Assembly: GCA_023023105.1 (NCBI GenBank)
Contig: CP083824.1
Location: 1,240,001-1,304,000, forward strand
Source: Enterobacter ludwigii
GTDB taxonomy: Bacteria > Pseudomonadota > Gammaproteobacteria > Enterobacterales > Enterobacteriaceae
DNA: 64,000 nt
Direction of reading: 5' to 3'
The translations under genes and the position numbers were made by a program. This document shows positions 1 through 9,709 of this stretch, piece after piece. Below the pieces are notes generated by a model that was not told where the DNA came from, did not search any database, and saw only the letters and a program-made list of their open reading frames with translations. How positions within the stretch are numbered: the first letter of the stretch is position 1; each line of letters begins with the position of its first letter.

Positions 1-644
1 AGTTTCTCAACTTTTTCAAAACCGAGCATTTCAAACAGCGCGTCGTATAAGGGACGCAGGTATGGGTCGACTTTCTGGCTCAGGTCGCCTGGCAAGAAGC
101 CCAGTTTCTCGCCCGCTTCAACCGCTGGGCGAGTCAGCAGAATACGGCGGATCTCCTGACGCTCCAGCGCATCCACTGCTGCTGCTACCGCCAGATAGGT
201 TTTACCGGTACCGGCCGGTCCGACGCCGAAGGTGATGTCATGGTCGAGGATATTCGCGATGTACTGTGCCTGGTTTGGCGTACGCGGTTTAATCACGCCA
301 CGTTTGGTTTTGATGTTAATTGCCTTGCCGTAGTCAGGCACACTTTCCGCGCTCTGCTCGAGCACTCGCGCTTCTTTAATGGCGAGGTGGATCTGTTCTG
401 GCTCGATATCCTGAATTTCGCCACGCATTGGGGAGGTATCCACATACAGGCTACGCAGAATATCTGCAGCGGCGTTGACGCAGATAGGGCGTCCGGTCAG
501 TTTGAAATGATTATCGCGACGATTGATTTCGATACCCAGACGTCGCTCCAGTTGCTTGATGTTGTCATCAAACGGCCCGCACAGGCTCAGCAGGCGAGCG
601 TTGTCTGCTGGCTCAAGGCTAATTTCACGCGTGTCTATATTCAA
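1..644 (-). CDS. ybeZ: PhoH-family ATPase YbeZ (3' truncated by window edge)
   Basis: Only the N-terminal ~214 codons are in the window; the C-terminus lies beyond base 1. The protein begins with a TTG codon (642-644) preceded by AGAGG, reading LNIDTREISLEPADN, which matches the usual N-terminus of E. coli YbeZ. A Walker A motif (GPAGTGKTYLA) is visible near residue 140, as expected of the PhoH/AAA-like NTPase domain. In E. coli the gene is followed by ybeY (16S rRNA maturation endonuclease), and YbeZ is thought to assist YbeY in ribosome maturation; that is family knowledge. There is no ATG in this frame giving a conserved N-terminus, so the TTG start is preferred. Confidence 0.93.
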   Translation of the reverse strand, partial: MNIDTREISLEPADNARLLSLCGPFDDNIKQLERRLGIEINRRDNHFKLTGRPICVNAAADILRSLYVDTSPMRGEIQDIEPEQIHLAIKEARVLEQSAESVPDYGKAINIKTKRGVIKPRTPNQAQYIANILDHDITFGVGPAGTGKTYLAVAAAVDALERQEIRRILLTRPAVEAGEKLGFLPGDLSQKVDPYLRPLYDALFEMLGFEKVEK

Positions 645-769
645 ACCGTTCCTCTTTGAGTGTTTAGTAGGGCTGGTATCATAAAACTGTCATTACCGAA
701 ATTATTCACGCCACAGAATAAAGGCGCAAGCATTGCGATGGATATTGGGGGCGAAGAGGGGAATTACAA

Positions 770-790
770 GGCCTGCCAGAAAGGCAGGCC
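770..790 (-). terminator. Probable miaB terminator
   Basis: An 8-bp perfect inverted repeat (GGCCTGCC / GGCAGGCC, 5-nt loop) lies just downstream of the miaB stop on the minus strand. The following run is only TTGT-like, so termination may be weak and some transcripts may continue into ybeZ. Confidence 0.6.
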
Positions 791-798
791 TGGACGCA

Positions 799-2223
799 TT
801 ACGGCTGATAGATACCCACACCAGAATCGTTTTCTTTTCGGGTTCGGGAAATGACGGATTCCGGAGATTCTGCAATGCGCAGACCCATTTCATCCTCGGT
901 ACGTACCACCTTCGCTCGCAGCGAGTTGGTCAACACTTCCACAATCTCGACGTCCACGAATTTACCGATCATATCCGGGGTGCCTTCGAAGTTCACCACG
1001 CGGTTATTTTCGGTACGACCGGAGAGTTCCATAATGCTCTTGCGCGAGGTGCCTTCAACCAGAATACGCTGGACAGTACCAAGCATACGACGGCTCCAGG
1101 CATTGGCCTGCTGGTTGATACGCTCCTGCAGAATATACAGACGCTGCTTTTTCTCTTCTTCCGGCACATCGTCAACCATATCTGCCGCAGGGGTTCCAGG
1201 ACGTGCAGAGAAGATGAAGCTGTAGCTAACGTCAAAATTCACGTCGCCGATGAGCTTCATGGTGCGCTCAAAGTCGTCGGCAGTTTCGCCTGGGAAGCCG
1301 ACGATAAAGTCCGAGCTAATCTGGATATCAGGACGGGCTTCACGCAGTTTACGGATGGTGGATTTGTACTCCAGCACCGTATGCGGGCGCCCCATCAGGT
1401 TCAGCACACGGTCAGAACCACACTGAATCGGCAGGTGCAGGAAGCTCACCAGTTCCGGCGTGTCGCGATAAACATCGATGATGTCATCGGTAAATTCCAT
1501 CGGGTGGCTGGTGGTGAAGCGAATGCGGTCGATACCGTCAATGGCTGCGACCAGACGCAGCAGTTCAGCAAAGCTGCCGGTGCTGCCGTCATAGTTCTCG
1601 CCGCGCCAGGCGTTAACGTTCTGGCCCAGCAGGTTCACTTCGCGTACGCCCTGCGCGGCAAGCTGGGCGATTTCAAACAGAATGTCATCCGCCGGACGGC
1701 TGACCTCTTCACCGCGCGTGTAAGGCACCACGCAGTAAGTGCAGTATTTGTTGCAGCCTTCCATGATAGAGACAAAAGCGGTCGGGCCATCCGCGCGCGG
1801 CTCTGGCAGACGGTCAAATTTTTCAATCTCCGGGAAGCTGACGTCAACAACCGGGCTACGATTACCGCGAACCTGATTGATCATCTCAGGCAGGCGGTGC
1901 AGGGTCTGAGGGCCAAAGACAATATCCACATACGGGGCTCTCTGGCGGATCAGTTTCCCTTCCTGCGACGCAACACAACCGCCAACACCAATGATCAAGT
2001 CCGGATTTTTTCGTTTGAGAAGTTTCCAGCGACCTAACACATGAAAGACTTTTTCCTGCGCTTTTTCACGAATAGAACAGGTGTTTAGCAGCAGCACATC
2101 GGCTTCTTTCGCATTTTCAGTCAGCTGGTATCCGTGGGTTGTATCCAGCAGATCGGCCATCTTGGATGAATCGTATTCGTTCATCTGACAGCCCCAGGTT
2201 TTTATATGGAGTTTTTTAGTCAT
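799..2223 (-). CDS. miaB: tRNA-2-methylthio-N6-dimethylallyladenosine synthase MiaB
   Basis: 474 aa, the same length as E. coli MiaB. A radical-SAM methylthiotransferase that converts i6A37 to ms2i6A37 in tRNAs reading UNN codons. The N-terminal UPF0004 domain has its three cluster cysteines (Cys12, Cys49, Cys83); the radical-SAM CxxxCxxC is CNKYCTYC (Cys157, Cys161, Cys164); the C-terminal part is a TRAM-type RNA-binding domain. The frame stays open upstream to about 2373, but [13 protein letters not shown] is the family N-terminus, so the ATG at 2223 is chosen. It is divergent from ubiF with about 135 bp between the starts. Confidence 0.98.
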   Translation of the reverse strand: MTKKLHIKTWGCQMNEYDSSKMADLLDTTHGYQLTENAKEADVLLLNTCSIREKAQEKVFHVLGRWKLLKRKNPDLIIGVGGCVASQEGKLIRQRAPYVDIVFGPQTLHRLPEMINQVRGNRSPVVDVSFPEIEKFDRLPEPRADGPTAFVSIMEGCNKYCTYCVVPYTRGEEVSRPADDILFEIAQLAAQGVREVNLLGQNVNAWRGENYDGSTGSFAELLRLVAAIDGIDRIRFTTSHPMEFTDDIIDVYRDTPELVSFLHLPIQCGSDRVLNLMGRPHTVLEYKSTIRKLREARPDIQISSDFIVGFPGETADDFERTMKLIGDVNFDVSYSFIFSARPGTPAADMVDDVPEEEKKQRLYILQERINQQANAWSRRMLGTVQRILVEGTSRKSIMELSGRTENNRVVNFEGTPDMIGKFVDVEIVEVLTNSLRAKVVRTEDEMGLRIAESPESVISRTRKENDSGVGIYQP

Positions 2224-2358
2224 CGACTTGCTCAGCTCAGGATTGCAAGCCGCGTATTGTAATGCTTTGGTGCGGTTGTGACCAGTATGAAGGTTGTCAA
2301 CCTCCTGACCCCAAAAATCCGGTAAACTTAAGGGATTCTGCAATAAGGAAAATTGACC

Positions 2359-3534
2359 ATGACACTCCAACAAACCGAAATCGCCGTTGTCGGCGGCGGT
2401 ATGGTCGGCGGCGCACTGGCGCTGGGGCTGGCGCAGCAGGGATTTGAGGTGACGGTTATCGAGCAGGCTGCTCCTGCTACGTTTGACCCGACGGCAAAGC
2501 CGGATGTGCGTATTTCCGCGATCGGTGCCGCCTCAGTTGATCTACTGCGCGGGCTGGGCGTTTGGGACGCGGTGCTGACGATGCGTGCTCACCCTTACAG
2601 CCGCCTCGAAACGTGGGAGTGGGAAAATGCCCACGTCGCGTTTGATGCCGCTGAACTCAAGCTGCCCCGTCTGGGCTATATGGTGGAAAACAACGTCCTC
2701 CAGCAGGCGCTCTGGCAGGCGCTGGAGGCACACCCGAAGGTGACGCTGCGTGTCCCATCGTCACTCAAAGCCTTGCATCGTCATGACAACGGATATCGCC
2801 TGACGCTTGATAATGATGATGAATTAGCCGTGAAGCTGGTGGTGGGCGCTGATGGCGCCAACTCTCAGGTCAGAGAGATGGCGGGGATTGGGGTTCATGC
2901 CTGGCAGTATCAACAGTCTTGTATGTTGATTACTGTCCAGTGTGAGAATGCGCCAGGAGAGAGCACCTGGCAGCACTTTACGCCGAATGGTCCGCACGCG
3001 TTTTTACCGTTGTTCGATAACTGGGCATCGCTGGTGTGGTACGACAAACCGGCGCGTATTCGTCAGTTACAGGGGCTTTCGATGGCGCAACTGCAAGACG
3101 AAATTATGCGCCACTTCCCGAGCCGACTGGGATATGTGACGCCGGTTGCGGCAGGAGCATTCCCGCTGACTCGTCGACACGCGTTGCAATATGCCCGCGA
3201 AGGGCTGGCTCTGGTAGGAGATGCGGCACATACCATTCACCCGCTGGCAGGGCAGGGGGTAAACCTGGGGTATCGTGATGTTGATGCATTACTGGATGTG
3301 CTGGGTAGTGCACGCGGGCATGCGGAGGACTGGTCAAGCCATCAGGTACTTAAGCGTTACCAGACGCGGCGTATGGCGGATAACTTCATCATGCAGTCAG
3401 GGATGGATCTGTTCTATGCCGGGTTCAGCAATGACGTAGGGCCGGTGCGTATTCTGCGTAATATTGGATTGATGGCGGCTGAGCGTGCCGGAGGTCTGAA
3501 GCGTCAGGCGTTGAAATACGCCCTCGGACTCTAA
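2359..3534 (+). CDS. ubiF: 3-demethoxyubiquinol 3-hydroxylase UbiF
   Basis: 391 aa flavin monooxygenase of the UbiH/COQ6 family, catalysing the last ring hydroxylation in aerobic ubiquinone biosynthesis at the inner membrane. It shows the N-terminal FAD-binding GGGMVGG motif, the central ADGANS (DG motif) and the C-terminal [16 protein letters not shown] motif that closes on FAD. The ATG at 2359 has AAGGA about 9 nt upstream; a TTG two codons earlier (2353) is possible but gives no conserved residues. Only 7 nt separate the stop from a repeat element, and a bidirectional terminator follows at about 3610. Confidence 0.97.
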   Translation: MTLQQTEIAVVGGGMVGGALALGLAQQGFEVTVIEQAAPATFDPTAKPDVRISAIGAASVDLLRGLGVWDAVLTMRAHPYSRLETWEWENAHVAFDAAELKLPRLGYMVENNVLQQALWQALEAHPKVTLRVPSSLKALHRHDNGYRLTLDNDDELAVKLVVGADGANSQVREMAGIGVHAWQYQQSCMLITVQCENAPGESTWQHFTPNGPHAFLPLFDNWASLVWYDKPARIRQLQGLSMAQLQDEIMRHFPSRLGYVTPVAAGAFPLTRRHALQYAREGLALVGDAAHTIHPLAGQGVNLGYRDVDALLDVLGSARGHAEDWSSHQVLKRYQTRRMADNFIMQSGMDLFYAGFSNDVGPVRILRNIGLMAAERAGGLKRQALKYALGL

Positions 3535-3542
3535 ACTTTATT

Positions 3543-3576
3543 CCCTCTCCCGGTGGGAGAGGGCCAGGGTGAGGGC
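3543..3576 (+). repeat. Enterobacterial intergenic palindromic repeat, copy 1
   Basis: A CCCTCTCCC...GGGAGAGGG hairpin is followed by CAGGGTGAGGG. The same element occurs in inverted orientation at 45662-45698, between sdhB and sucA. It lies immediately downstream of ubiF, in a typical position for REP-like extragenic elements. Confidence 0.75.
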
Positions 3577-3606
3577 ATCAGGCCGCACAATACTAGCAAC
3601 AAAAAC

Positions 3607-3633
3607 AAAAAAGCCCGCAGAGCGGGCTTTTTT
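3607..3633. terminator. Bidirectional terminator between ubiF and the tRNA operon
   Basis: The stem GCCCGC/GCGGGC has a 3-nt loop and is flanked by six A on one side and six T on the other. It can therefore terminate both ubiF (plus) and the convergent glnX end of the tRNA operon (minus). Confidence 0.88.
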
Positions 3634-3642
3634 GTTACTAAG

Positions 3643-3717
3643 TGGCTGGGGTGCAGGGATTCGAACCCCGGAATGCTGGTATCAGAAACCAGAGCCTTAC
3701 CGCTTGGCGACACCCCA
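3643..3717 (-). tRNA. glnX: tRNA-Gln(CTG)
   Basis: 75 nt including an encoded CCA. The anticodon loop TTCTGAT gives CTG, reading CAG. It is the last gene of the seven-tRNA minus-strand operon and differs slightly in stem bases from glnV next to it. Confidence 0.97.
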
Positions 3718-3752
3718 ATTGCGTTAAACAGTGTTTAACGACTTTTTTAAAT

Positions 3753-3827
3753 TGGCTGGGGTACGAGGATTCGAACCTCGGAATGCCGGAATCAGAATCC
3801 GGTGCCTTACCGCTTGGCGATACCCCA
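3753..3827 (-). tRNA. glnV: tRNA-Gln(CTG)
   Basis: 75 nt with encoded CCA. The anticodon loop TTCTGAT (CTG) sits on a CCGGA/TCCGG stem. Equivalent by position to E. coli glnV, the supE amber-suppressor gene; the wild-type CTG anticodon is present here. Confidence 0.97.
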
Positions 3828-3867
3828 ACAATTTGTCTTGATTACCGAAAAATCGACAATCTAAATA

Positions 3868-3944
3868 TGGTGGCTACGACGGGATTCGAACCTGTGACCC
3901 CATCATTATGAGTGATGTGCTCTAACCAACTGAGCTACGTAGCC
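3868..3944 (-). tRNA. metU: tRNA-Met(CAT), elongator
   Basis: 77 nt with encoded CCA and a CAT anticodon. The 5' end GGCTACG pairs with CGTAGCC at the acceptor, typical of elongator Met tRNA. The mature sequence matches metT in the same operon. Confidence 0.97.
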
Positions 3945-3961
3945 AGTACTGCAATCTTCGA

Positions 3962-4036
3962 TGGCTGGGGTACCTGGATTCGAACCAGGGAATGCCGGTA
4001 TCAAAAACCGGTGCCTTACCGCTTGGCGATACCCCA
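3962..4036 (-). tRNA. glnW: tRNA-Gln(TTG)
   Basis: 75 nt with encoded CCA. The anticodon loop TTTTGAT gives TTG, reading CAA. The mature sequence is the same as its neighbour glnU. Confidence 0.97.
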
Positions 4037-4068
4037 ATACCGCGGAGAACCGCAAAATCGAAGAAATA

Positions 4069-4143
4069 TGGCTGGGGTACCTGGATTCGAACCAGGGAAT
4101 GCCGGTATCAAAAACCGGTGCCTTACCGCTTGGCGATACCCCA
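4069..4143 (-). tRNA. glnU: tRNA-Gln(TTG)
   Basis: 75 nt with encoded CCA and a TTG anticodon; duplicate of glnW, with a 32-nt spacer between the two. Confidence 0.97.
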
Positions 4144-4166
4144 TCCGTGCAACGCTTACCTGGGAA

Positions 4167-4251
4167 TGGTGCGGGAGGCGAGACTTGAACTCGCACACCT
4201 TGCGGCGCCAGAACCTAAATCTGGTGCGTCTACCAATTTCGCCACTCCCGC
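4167..4251 (-). tRNA. leuW: tRNA-Leu(TAG)
   Basis: 85 nt with the long variable arm of type II tRNAs and encoded CCA. The anticodon loop TTTAGGT gives TAG, reading CUN codons. Confidence 0.97.
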
Positions 4252-4260
4252 AAAAAAAGA

Positions 4261-4337
4261 TGGTGGCTACGACGGGATTCGAACCTGTGACCCCATCATT
4301 ATGAGTGATGTGCTCTAACCAACTGAGCTACGTAGCC
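4261..4337 (-). tRNA. metT: tRNA-Met(CAT), elongator
   Basis: 77 nt with a CAT anticodon and encoded CCA. It is the first gene of the metT-leuW-glnU-glnW-metU-glnV-glnX operon and starts about 40 nt downstream of the promoter -10 box. Confidence 0.97.
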
Positions 4338-4376
4338 ATCTTTTTTTCGCGTTACCTTATCGGCGTTGCGGGGCGC

Positions 4377-4405
4377 ATTATGCGTATAGACCCTTGCAGC
4401 GTCAA
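4377..4405 (-). promoter_or_regulatory. Stable-RNA promoter of the metT tRNA operon
   Basis: On the minus strand a TTGACG -35 box (4400-4405) and a CATAAT -10 box (4377-4382) are separated by exactly 17 nt. The discriminator downstream is GCGCCCCGC. GC-rich discriminators are typical of promoters under ppGpp/DksA stringent control. Confidence 0.85.
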
Positions 4406-4521
4406 CACCTTTTTCAACGAAAATGGCCGGAATGTGACTGTTTGGTTAGGTTGCGAACAGCGTGACCGAATATTCGGCAATTATTGGTTATTAATCAGAT
4501 TTAGGTGGTGAAATGTGAGGC

Positions 4522-4551
4522 AAAAAAATCAGGCCCCTGAGGGGCCTGATT
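4522..4551 (-). terminator. asnB intrinsic terminator
   Basis: AATCAGGCCCC / GGGGCCTGATT is a perfect inverted repeat, followed on the minus strand by seven T. It sits just after the asnB stop. Confidence 0.92.
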
Positions 4552-4564
4552 GCGATCTGAGCGT

Positions 4565-6229
4565 TTATTTGTAGGCTGACTGGTGAACGCCTACCGCGCG
4601 TCCTGATGGATCGTTCATGGATTTGAAAGATTCATCCCATTCAATCGCTTTTGCTGAAGAGCAGGCGACGGACGGGCCACCCGGCACACATTCCGCAGCA
4701 CTTGGAACCGGGAACAGTTCTTCAAAAATTTCACGGTACAGATAGGCTTCTTTGGAACCCGGCGTGTTGTACGGGAAGCGGAAGCTCGCTGTTTCCAGTT
4801 GTTGGTCGGAAACCTGTTTTGCCGCCACCTCTTTCAGGGTGTCGATCCAGCTGTAACCTACACCGTCAGAGAACTGCTCTTTCTGACGCCATGCCACGCT
4901 TGCCGGCAGGTAGGATTCAAAACATTCGCGCAGGATATGTTTTTCCATTTTGCCGTTGCCGCACATCTTGTCCTGCGGGTTGATACGCATCGCGACGTCG
5001 AGGAATTTCTTATCCAGGAACGGGACACGCGCTTCCACACCCCAGGCCGACATCGCTTTGTTGGCACGCGCACAGTCAAACATATGCAGCGCCTGAAGTT
5101 TGCGCACTGTCTCTTCATGCAACTCTTTGGCATTCGGCGCTTTGTGGAAATACAGGTAGCCACCGAATACTTCGTCAGAACCTTCGCCAGACAGTACCAT
5201 CTTAATGCCCATCGCTTTGATCTTACGGGACATCAGATACATAGGCGTAGAGGCGCGGATGGTCGTCACATCATAAGTTTCGATGTGATAGATAACATCG
5301 CGGATCGCATCCAGACCTTCCTGCACGGTGAAATGAATTTCGTGGTGCACGGTACCAAGATGGTTTGCCACTTCCTGTGCGGCTTTCAGATCCGGCGCGC
5401 CTTCCAGGCCCACGGCAAAGGAGTGTAACTGTGGCCACCAGGCTTCAGAGCGTTCCTGATCTTCCACGCGACGGGCGGCAAATTTCTTGGTGATCGCGGA
5501 GATCACGGAGGAATCCAGACCGCCGGAGAGCAGCACGCCGTATGGCACGTCTGACATCAGGTGGCTTTTAACGGAGTCTTCCAGCGCCTGACGCAGCTCG
5601 GCTTTGTCCGTGACGTTGTCTTTTACCGCATCATAGTCGAACCAATCGCGCTGATAATACTGACGGATCTCGCCGTCTTTGCTCCACAGGTAGCTGCCTG
5701 CAGGGAACTCTTTAATGGTGCGGCAAACCGGTACCAGGGCTTTCATTTCAGAGGCAACATAGAAGTTGCCGTGTTCATCGTGACCCATATACAGCGGGAT
5801 AATGCCGATGTGGTCACGGCCGATCAGGTAGGCGTCTTTTTCGCTGTCGTACAGTGCGAAGGCAAACATGCCCTGCAGGTCGTCCAGGAACGCCGGGCCT
5901 TTCTCCTGATACAGCGCGAGGATCACTTCACAGTCAGAACCGGTCTGGAATGCGTAGCGGTCGCCGTACTCGGCACGCAGTGCCTGATGGTTGTAGATTT
6001 CACCGTTGACAGCCAGCGCGTGCGTTTTTTTCTCGTTATACAGCGGCTGAGCACCAGCGTTGACGTCTACGATCGACAGACGTTCGTGAGCCAGAATAGC
6101 TTTATCGCTGGCGTAAACGCCGGACCAGTCCGGGCCGCGATGGCGCATCAGGCGGGACAATTCGAGTGCTTTTTTACGCAGTTCGCCCGCGTCAGTTTTA
6201 ATATCCAGTACGCCAAAAATAGAACACAT
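4565..6229 (-). CDS. asnB: Asparagine synthetase B (glutamine-hydrolysing)
   Basis: 554 aa, as in E. coli. It makes asparagine from aspartate, ATP and glutamine. Translation starts MCSIFGV, so Cys2 becomes the N-terminal nucleophile of the class II glutamine amidotransferase domain after Met removal. The synthetase domain has the PP-loop SGGLDSS. An in-frame ATG 25 codons upstream would block exposure of Cys2, so the ATG at 6229, preceded by GGAGAAGG, is chosen. Monocistronic between the tRNA operon and nagD, with its own terminator. Confidence 0.98.
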   Translation of the reverse strand: MCSIFGVLDIKTDAGELRKKALELSRLMRHRGPDWSGVYASDKAILAHERLSIVDVNAGAQPLYNEKKTHALAVNGEIYNHQALRAEYGDRYAFQTGSDCEVILALYQEKGPAFLDDLQGMFAFALYDSEKDAYLIGRDHIGIIPLYMGHDEHGNFYVASEMKALVPVCRTIKEFPAGSYLWSKDGEIRQYYQRDWFDYDAVKDNVTDKAELRQALEDSVKSHLMSDVPYGVLLSGGLDSSVISAITKKFAARRVEDQERSEAWWPQLHSFAVGLEGAPDLKAAQEVANHLGTVHHEIHFTVQEGLDAIRDVIYHIETYDVTTIRASTPMYLMSRKIKAMGIKMVLSGEGSDEVFGGYLYFHKAPNAKELHEETVRKLQALHMFDCARANKAMSAWGVEARVPFLDKKFLDVAMRINPQDKMCGNGKMEKHILRECFESYLPASVAWRQKEQFSDGVGYSWIDTLKEVAAKQVSDQQLETASFRFPYNTPGSKEAYLYREIFEELFPVPSAAECVPGGPSVACSSAKAIEWDESFKSMNDPSGRAVGVHQSAYK

Positions 6230-6450
6230 AACCTTCTCCGTTAACCCTGTTGCATTGTGATGTTGCTTGCTTATGAAAATGCCGCAAAGGGACAGGGTGC
6301 GCAAGCGTTTTACGGGCTAAAACGGAAATAGTGCAATGGTAATTGCTGAATAGTGAAAAACGAGTATGTCATGCATGCTTTTATTGATGATTATTCAATA
6401 AAACGTGGTTTTTGTTAGATGGGCTTTTATTTGGCTGGGCTGAAAATGAA

Positions 6451-6474
6451 AAACCACGCCCTGAGGCGTGGTTT
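6451..6474 (-). terminator. Terminator of the nagBACD operon
   Basis: The perfect 10-bp stem AAACCACGCC / GGCGTGGTTT with a 4-nt loop is followed by TTCA-type T-rich sequence on the minus strand. It is the first hairpin after nagD. Confidence 0.82.
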
Positions 6475-6478
6475 GGTA

Positions 6479-7231
6479 TCAGATAATGTCAATTTCATCA
6501 ACGGAGGGGTAAATCCAGCTCGGCCGGAACGGCATCGAATCAATGTCATCAAGCTGAGAGACGCCAGAGAGCACCAGAATAGTTTCAAGACCCGCCTGGA
6601 AACCGGCCAGAATATCGGTGCGGAGGTTGTCGCCGACAATGACGGTTTCTTCAGAGTGAGCCTGCATTTTGTTCAGTGCGGCACGGATGATCCACGGGCT
6701 AGGTTTCCCGACCACAAACGGCTTACGACAAGAGATTTTCTCGATACCGGCGCAGAGCGCACCACATGCCGGATAAAAGCCACGGCCGTGCGTATCCGGG
6801 TTGGTGGCGATAAAACGCGCGCCGCTGGCGACAAAGTATGCCGCTTTATGCATCATCTCCCAGTTAAAGGAGCGCGTTTCACCCACGATCACAAAGTCCG
6901 GGTTCACATCGGTGATGGTAAAACCGGCTTTGTACAGCTCATGGATCAGCGCACCTTCACCCACCACATAGGCTTTTTTCCCTTCCTGACGTTTCAGAAA
7001 ATCAGCCGTTGCCATCGCCGAGGTATAAAACACGCTGTCCGGCACGTCGACACCGGCTGTGGCAAAACGGTTCGCCAGATCCTGACCGGTCTGAGAAGGG
7101 TAGTTCGTGAGAAGAACCAGAGGCATTCCTTTGTCGATGATGCGGTGAAGAAACTCCGCAGCACCCGGCACAGCAACGTTGTCGTGCATCAGCACGCCGT
7201 CGATATCACAAATTACATTCTTAATGGTCAT
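6479..7231 (-). CDS. nagD: Nucleotide monophosphatase, HAD-IIA family (NagD/UmpH)
   Basis: 250 aa. The HAD motif I is DIDGVL near the N-terminus (Asp9 nucleophile, Asp11 acid/base), and GDNLRTD near the C-terminus is the motif IV metal site. The E. coli orthologue prefers UMP and other nucleoside monophosphates. It is the last gene of nagBACD, 45 nt after nagC, so it should rise with amino-sugar induction although its substrate is not an amino sugar. Confidence 0.96.
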   Translation of the reverse strand: MTIKNVICDIDGVLMHDNVAVPGAAEFLHRIIDKGMPLVLLTNYPSQTGQDLANRFATAGVDVPDSVFYTSAMATADFLKRQEGKKAYVVGEGALIHELYKAGFTITDVNPDFVIVGETRSFNWEMMHKAAYFVASGARFIATNPDTHGRGFYPACGALCAGIEKISCRKPFVVGKPSPWIIRAALNKMQAHSEETVIVGDNLRTDILAGFQAGLETILVLSGVSQLDDIDSMPFRPSWIYPSVDEIDII

Positions 7232-7276
7232 GGACAGTCCGACATCAAAAAAAGAAGGCGTTACTATAAGGTTCGA

Positions 7277-8497
7277 TCAACTTTCCAGCAAATGCTGCAA
7301 CAGAATGCCGTTGAGCATCGCACGTTTTACCAGCGCGAATGCGCCAATCGCTGAACGATGGTCAAGCTTTGAACGAACAACCGGGAGATTCTGGCGGAAT
7401 GCTTTCAGCGCCTGGGTATTAATACAGCCTTCAATGGCGGGCAGCAGTACCTTTTCCGCCTCAACAATTTCACCGGCGATCACCACTTTTTGCGGGTTAA
7501 ACAGGTTAATCGCGATAGCAATGGTTTTACCCAGGTGGCGTCCAACCTGCTCGATCACCTCACAGGCCAGCGCGTCGCCTTTATTGGCGGCTTTACAGAT
7601 AGTTCCTATCTTGCAATCGTCCAGCGTGACGCGGCTTTGATAACCCTGTTCAAGCAAATGGCGAACACGCTGCTCAATGGCCGTGTTGGCGGCAATGGTC
7701 TCAAGACAACCAAAGTTTCCGCAGTGGCAACGTTCGCCAAGCGGCTCGACCTGAATATGGCCGATCTCACCGACATTACCGTTGCGACCAATAAAAATAC
7801 GCCCATTAGAGATAATGCCTGCACCTGTACCGCGGTGAACGCGCACCAGAATAGAGTCTTCGCAGTCCTGACTGGCACCAAAATAGTGCTCCGCCAGCGC
7901 CAGAGAGCGAATGTCATGGCCTACAAAACAGGTCACTTTAAAGCGCTTTTCCAGCGCATCGACCAGCCCCCAGTTTTCAACCTGGATGTGCGGCATATAG
8001 CGGATCACGCCGCTTTCCGGGTCGACCAGACCAGGCAGAATCACGGAGATGGCGATGAGTTCACGGATTTTACGCTGACAGCTTTCAATAAACTGCGCGA
8101 TGGTATTCAGCAGCGCGTGTTCCAGGGTCTCCTGAGTGCGTTCAGGAAGGGGGTAGTGCTCTTCCGCAATGGCTTTGCTGCTCAGATCGTAGAGCGTAAG
8201 CGTGGTGTCATGACGGCCAAGGCGGACGCCAATGGCCTGAAAATTACGGGTTTCGGTAATAATAGAGATAGCGCGGCGGCCTCCGGTGGAGGCCTGTTGA
8301 TCGACTTCTTTGATCAAACCGCGCTCGATGAGCTGGCGGGTAATTTTTGTCACGCTGGCGGGAGCAAGCTGGCTTTGTTCGGCTATCTGAATTCGCGAGA
8401 TAGGCCCGTGCTGGTCAATCAGACGATAAACCGCCGCACTGTTAAGTTGTTTAACGAGATCGACATTACCTATTTGAGCTTGTCCGCCTGGTGTCAT
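7277..8497 (-). CDS. nagC: ROK-family transcriptional repressor NagC
   Basis: 406 aa. An N-terminal winged helix-turn-helix (about residues 15-75) precedes a ROK sugar-binding domain with the zinc-coordinating stretch CHCGNFGCLE. It represses nagE-nagBACD and, in E. coli, chiPQ and others; GlcNAc-6-phosphate is the inducer. Candidate NagC targets present in this window are the nagB-nagE intergenic region and the chiP upstream region. Only 8 nt separate it from nagA, consistent with co-transcription. Confidence 0.97.
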   Translation of the reverse strand: MTPGGQAQIGNVDLVKQLNSAAVYRLIDQHGPISRIQIAEQSQLAPASVTKITRQLIERGLIKEVDQQASTGGRRAISIITETRNFQAIGVRLGRHDTTLTLYDLSSKAIAEEHYPLPERTQETLEHALLNTIAQFIESCQRKIRELIAISVILPGLVDPESGVIRYMPHIQVENWGLVDALEKRFKVTCFVGHDIRSLALAEHYFGASQDCEDSILVRVHRGTGAGIISNGRIFIGRNGNVGEIGHIQVEPLGERCHCGNFGCLETIAANTAIEQRVRHLLEQGYQSRVTLDDCKIGTICKAANKGDALACEVIEQVGRHLGKTIAIAINLFNPQKVVIAGEIVEAEKVLLPAIEGCINTQALKAFRQNLPVVRSKLDHRSAIGAFALVKRAMLNGILLQHLLES

Positions 8498-8505
8498 ACT
8501 TTTAC

Positions 8506-9654
8506 TTACTCAGTGACGACCTCGTTACCATTAACGATGGTCTTAATAATTTTATAATCGTGTGTGAATGCCGTCAGGTTTGCAACCATACCTGGTGCAA
8601 TTCCGCCAAGCTGTTTATCGACGCCCATTGCGCGCGCCGGATAAAGCGTCGCCATACGCAGCACTTCATCGAGGGCAATACCGCAATGCTCAACCAGGTT
8701 GCGTACCCCTTCAATCATGGTCAGGGCAGAACCACTCAGCGTGCCGTTCTCATCCACACACAGTCCATTGCGGTAGTATATTGTTTTACCGGCAAAAATG
8801 AACTGCTCAATATTTGCACCTGCTGGCGCGGTGGCATCGGTGACCAGACAAAGCTTGTCACCTTTCAGCCGCTTGGCATTACGAATGTTGGTGTAATCGA
8901 CATGTAAGCCGTCAGCAATAATACCGCAGTAGACGTCTGGCTCATCCAGAATCGCTCCGACCAGACCCGGTTCACGACCGGTTATATACGGCATTGCGTT
9001 GTAGAGGTGCGTGGCGAAGGTAATGCCTGCGCGGAAACCCGCTTTGGCTTCTTTCAGCGTCGCGTTTGAATGACCCGCTGAAACGATAATCCCTGCGGCA
9101 GCCAGTTTGCTGATGACATCCGTACCTGTCATTTCAGGCGCCAGCGTCACTTTGGTGATCACATCGGCGTTAGCACACATGTAGTCAACCAGCTCCGCAT
9201 CAGGTTTACGCACGTAATTCGGGTTATGCGTCCCTTTTTTGACCATATTCAGCCATGGCCCTTCAAGGTGCAGACCCAGCGCCTGATTCGGGTGTTTTGC
9301 CAGGTATTCACGCATCACGCGGATGCCCTGTTTCATAAGGTCATCACTGCTGGTGATGAGCGTTGGCAGATAGCTGGTGCAGCCCGATTTCTCGTTGGCT
9401 TTTTGCATGATCTCCAGCGTTTCTACCGTCACCGCATCCGCAGTGTCATTGAATTGCACACCGCCACAGCCGTTGAGCTGTACGTCGATGAAACCGGGGG
9501 AGATTACTGCTCCATTGAGTGAGCGCTGTTCAATCTCCGGCGGCAGTTCTGCCAGCGGGCAAACACGTTCAATCAGGCCATTAGCGATAACAATCGCATG
9601 GTCATCCAGAATATCATGGCCGGTATAAATCCGACCGTGGGTTAAAGCGTACAT
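8506..9654 (-). CDS. nagA: N-acetylglucosamine-6-phosphate deacetylase
   Basis: 382 aa amidohydrolase that removes acetate from GlcNAc-6-P, giving glucosamine-6-P for NagB. Metal and substrate motifs are visible: [14 protein letters not shown] and ATHLYNAM, with VTDATAPAG near the catalytic aspartate. Second gene of nagBACD, 55 nt after nagB. Confidence 0.98.
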   Translation of the reverse strand: MYALTHGRIYTGHDILDDHAIVIANGLIERVCPLAELPPEIEQRSLNGAVISPGFIDVQLNGCGGVQFNDTADAVTVETLEIMQKANEKSGCTSYLPTLITSSDDLMKQGIRVMREYLAKHPNQALGLHLEGPWLNMVKKGTHNPNYVRKPDAELVDYMCANADVITKVTLAPEMTGTDVISKLAAAGIIVSAGHSNATLKEAKAGFRAGITFATHLYNAMPYITGREPGLVGAILDEPDVYCGIIADGLHVDYTNIRNAKRLKGDKLCLVTDATAPAGANIEQFIFAGKTIYYRNGLCVDENGTLSGSALTMIEGVRNLVEHCGIALDEVLRMATLYPARAMGVDKQLGGIAPGMVANLTAFTHDYKIIKTIVNGNEVVTE

Positions 9655-9709
9655 AACGACCCCCGGTTAAAAAAAGCGGCCGCCTCTTGATGAAGAGGCG
9701 GTTATTCAA

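Noticed and set aside
733..2037. 434-codon plus-strand ORF opposite miaB
   Set aside because: It is the antisense shadow of miaB, without a ribosome binding site or a recognisable domain; miaB has all its catalytic motifs.
3642..4318. Several overlapping ORFs on the plus strand with the repeated peptide GTWIRTRECRYQ or PGFEPGNAGIKN
   Set aside because: They are translations of the antisense strand of the repeated tRNA-Gln and tRNA-Met genes; such products are well-known false annotations.
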